Source: JASGDC01 sp047608145
GTDB taxonomy: Bacteria > Actinomycetota > Actinomycetes > Actinomycetales > Micrococcaceae
DNA: 15,217 bases
Assembly: GCA_047608145.1 (NCBI GenBank)
Contig: JASGDC010000030.1
Location: 1 to 15,217 of the forward strand
Direction of reading: 5' to 3'
Under the pieces are notes generated by a model. It searched no databases. It was not told the origin of the DNA and saw only the letters and a program-made list of their open reading frames with translations. The position numbers and the translations under genes are program-made. Of the stretch, positions 14,319 to 15,217 are shown piece by piece; positions within the stretch are counted from its first letter, which is position 1; each line of letters starts with the position of its first letter.

Positions 14319-15026
14319 ATGGCTAAAGATAATAAACCAACATTTGGTGTGCGATTAGAAGGCGAAGAACTTGAAGAATTTGAAAAGTCACGCAATCCAA
14401 AAGAAGATGGCAAGCAAGCTGACAAACAGCAATTTGGCGTTATAGATTTAGCGCAAATGCCAAAGAGTTCAGCGCCACAAACTCCTATTTTTACCATTCC
14501 ACAAGAGTTAATCCCTCCTACAGTAACAAAAAAAGTTGATCCACCTAAAGTGGTAACTTACGCTTGGTGGGCTTGGATTATTTGGCAATTACTTTCAACA
14601 GTGACGCTAATTTTAAGTTTACAAAATTTTGATGCTATTGAAGGGGCACAAACTGCTACTATACAGCAGGTCGCCAAAGATAATAATTTAACTCAAGATC
14701 AAATTACACAAGCTACTAATATGTATAAGCCAATTTTTATTGTAGTCAACATACTACTAATCGCATTATTCTTATTTATTGGCTATCGAATGTATAAAGG
14801 TAAAAATTGGGCCAGAATCATCGTAACTCTAGTTTCGATATTTCAAGTAGTTTCAATCTTTACCGCCATTGCCCAATTTTCTACTGCCCCAGCAGAAATG
14901 GCAATACAGATTTTAATTGGTGTCATAGCGATATTTAGCTGGATTCCACTTTGGTTAAAGCCAGCTCAGGAATACTTCTACAAAATGGCTTTATTCTATA
15001 TCCAAGGTAATATCTTTAAACAATAA
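14319..15026 (+). CDS. Hypothetical four-helix membrane protein with acidic N-terminal tail
   Basis: A 235-residue protein of unknown function. Residues 1-75 are hydrophilic, first acidic (RLEGEELEEFEKS), then Gln/Pro-rich, and probably disordered in the cytoplasm. Four hydrophobic helices follow at about 83-104, 139-160, 167-190 and 196-214. YRMYKGKNWARIIVTLVS between helices 2 and 3 resembles a motif common in actinobacterial proteins of this unnamed kind. A 35-residue polar loop (IEGAQTATIQQVAKDNNLTQDQ) lies outside between helices 1 and 2. The start has a good ribosome site (GAGGAA, 3 nt away) and a TTGTTT/TATAAG promoter. It stands alone between divergent and convergent neighbours, so context gives no function. 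I recognise no catalytic motif. Confidence 0.8.
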   Translation: MAKDNKPTFGVRLEGEELEEFEKSRNPKEDGKQADKQQFGVIDLAQMPKSSAPQTPIFTIPQELIPPTVTKKVDPPKVVTYAWWAWIIWQLLSTVTLILSLQNFDAIEGAQTATIQQVAKDNNLTQDQITQATNMYKPIFIVVNILLIALFLFIGYRMYKGKNWARIIVTLVSIFQVVSIFTAIAQFSTAPAEMAIQILIGVIAIFSWIPLWLKPAQEYFYKMALFYIQGNIFKQ

Positions 15027-15091
15027 TAGTTTCTCGTGGGATTCTTCTATAGAAAACAATGCTTAGCTAGCTCTTCCTAACGTTGATTTAT

Positions 15092-15117
15092 GTATCACTC
15101 TTTTCATCTTGTGATAC
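15092..15117. terminator. Perfect 7-bp inverted repeat between convergent genes
   Basis: GTATCAC (15092-15098) and GTGATAC (15111-15117) flank a 12-nt pyrimidine-rich spacer (plus strand). It lies 3 nt past the minus-strand stop at 15121 and about 65 nt past the plus-strand stop at 15026, so it may terminate either or both transcripts. Neither side has a clear T-run. Confidence 0.4.
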
Positions 15118-15120
15118 CGG

Positions 15121-15217
15121 TTATGTAGGTTCGGTAGTTGGCTCCGTTGTAGGTTCGGTAGTTGGCTCCGTTGTAGGTTCGGTAGTTGGCTCCGTTGTAG
15201 GTTCGGTAGTTGGCTCC
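15121..15217 (-). CDS. C-terminal end of a Glu-Pro-Thr-Thr repeat protein, partial
   Basis: The minus strand reads GAG CCA ACT ACC GAA CCT ACA ACG over and over, that is EPTTEPTT, entering from beyond the right edge and ending ACA TAA (stop at 15123-15121). About eight EPTT units are visible. Such Pro/Thr/Glu repeats form extended, often O-glycosylated stalks of actinobacterial surface or secreted proteins, which would fit the PMT encoded in this window. The frame choice is supported by the repeat itself: the two halves of the 24-bp unit differ only at third codon positions in this frame. Unusually, the protein ends directly in the repeat, with no LPxTG, hydrophobic helix or basic tail in any frame after the stop. 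Confidence 0.6.
   Translation of the reverse strand, partial: EPTTEPTTEPTTEPTTEPTTEPTTEPTTEPT
15125..15217. repeat. Tandem 24-bp repeat, about 3.9 identical copies
   Basis: Units at 15125-15148, 15149-15172, 15173-15196 and 15197-15217 (truncated by the window edge) are identical. Each is built of two related 12-mers, GTAGGTTCGGTA and GTTGGCTCCGTT, which differ at every third position. There is no spacer, so this is not a CRISPR array. Confidence 0.95.

Noticed and set aside
15125..15217. Tandem repeat as a possible CRISPR array
   Set aside because: The 24-bp units are contiguous with no spacers, and they encode EPTT on the minus strand.

Overview
The window is an AT-rich stretch that looks like the chromosome of a low-GC member of the Actinomycetota, plausibly a host-associated Actinomycetaceae-like organism. 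The case rests on gene content: a long mycobacterial-type MenB, a bacterial protein O-mannosyltransferase (PMT, GT39), a stand-alone PLDc_N protein beside menA, and a decayed exported protein with a KGALWSAPVI...PAYA signal peptide of actinobacterial surface-protein style. Several genes also start 6-8 nt after a TAnnnT -10 hexamer, as expected for leaderless mRNAs, which are common in this phylum. Species assignment is inference only.

Layout. Positions 1-1229 (minus strand) hold a partial alpha/beta hydrolase and, overlapping its start codon, a small helical reading frame with a W-Q-S-P-A-A motif and no usable start codon. Divergent from it is purB (1349-2779, plus). Positions 2872-3405 (plus) are a surface-protein pseudogene readable only by changing frame several times. 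From 7519 down to 3414 (minus) runs menC-menD-pmt, with 3-nt and overlapping junctions. Divergent from menC is a degenerate PAP2 membrane protein (7549-8424), whose stop codon overlaps that of a convergent MFS transporter (9644-8421, minus). From 9713 to 13494 (plus) run menB-menE-menA, a PLDc_N membrane protein and a canonical PAP2 phosphatase. A histidine phosphatase (14134-13499, minus) converges on that block. A four-helix membrane protein (14319-15026, plus) follows. The window ends inside a 24-bp tandem repeat that encodes EPTT units on the minus strand.

Function. MenD, MenC, MenE, MenB and MenA together cover SEPHCHC synthesis, o-succinylbenzoate formation and activation, naphthoate ring closure and prenylation, so most of classical menaquinone synthesis is here in two operons. 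MenF, MenH and MenG are not in the window. PMT uses a polyprenyl-phosphate sugar donor, MenA uses polyprenyl diphosphate and PAP2 enzymes dephosphorylate lipid carriers, so a shared polyprenyl theme is possible but unproven.

Most genes are ordinary housekeeping genes. The parts worth a second look are the small W-Q-S-P-A-A protein/hydrolase pair at the left end, the decayed surface protein, the EPTT repeat at the right end and the recurrent leaderless promoter architecture. I saw no CRISPR array, tRNA, rRNA, transposase or phage gene.
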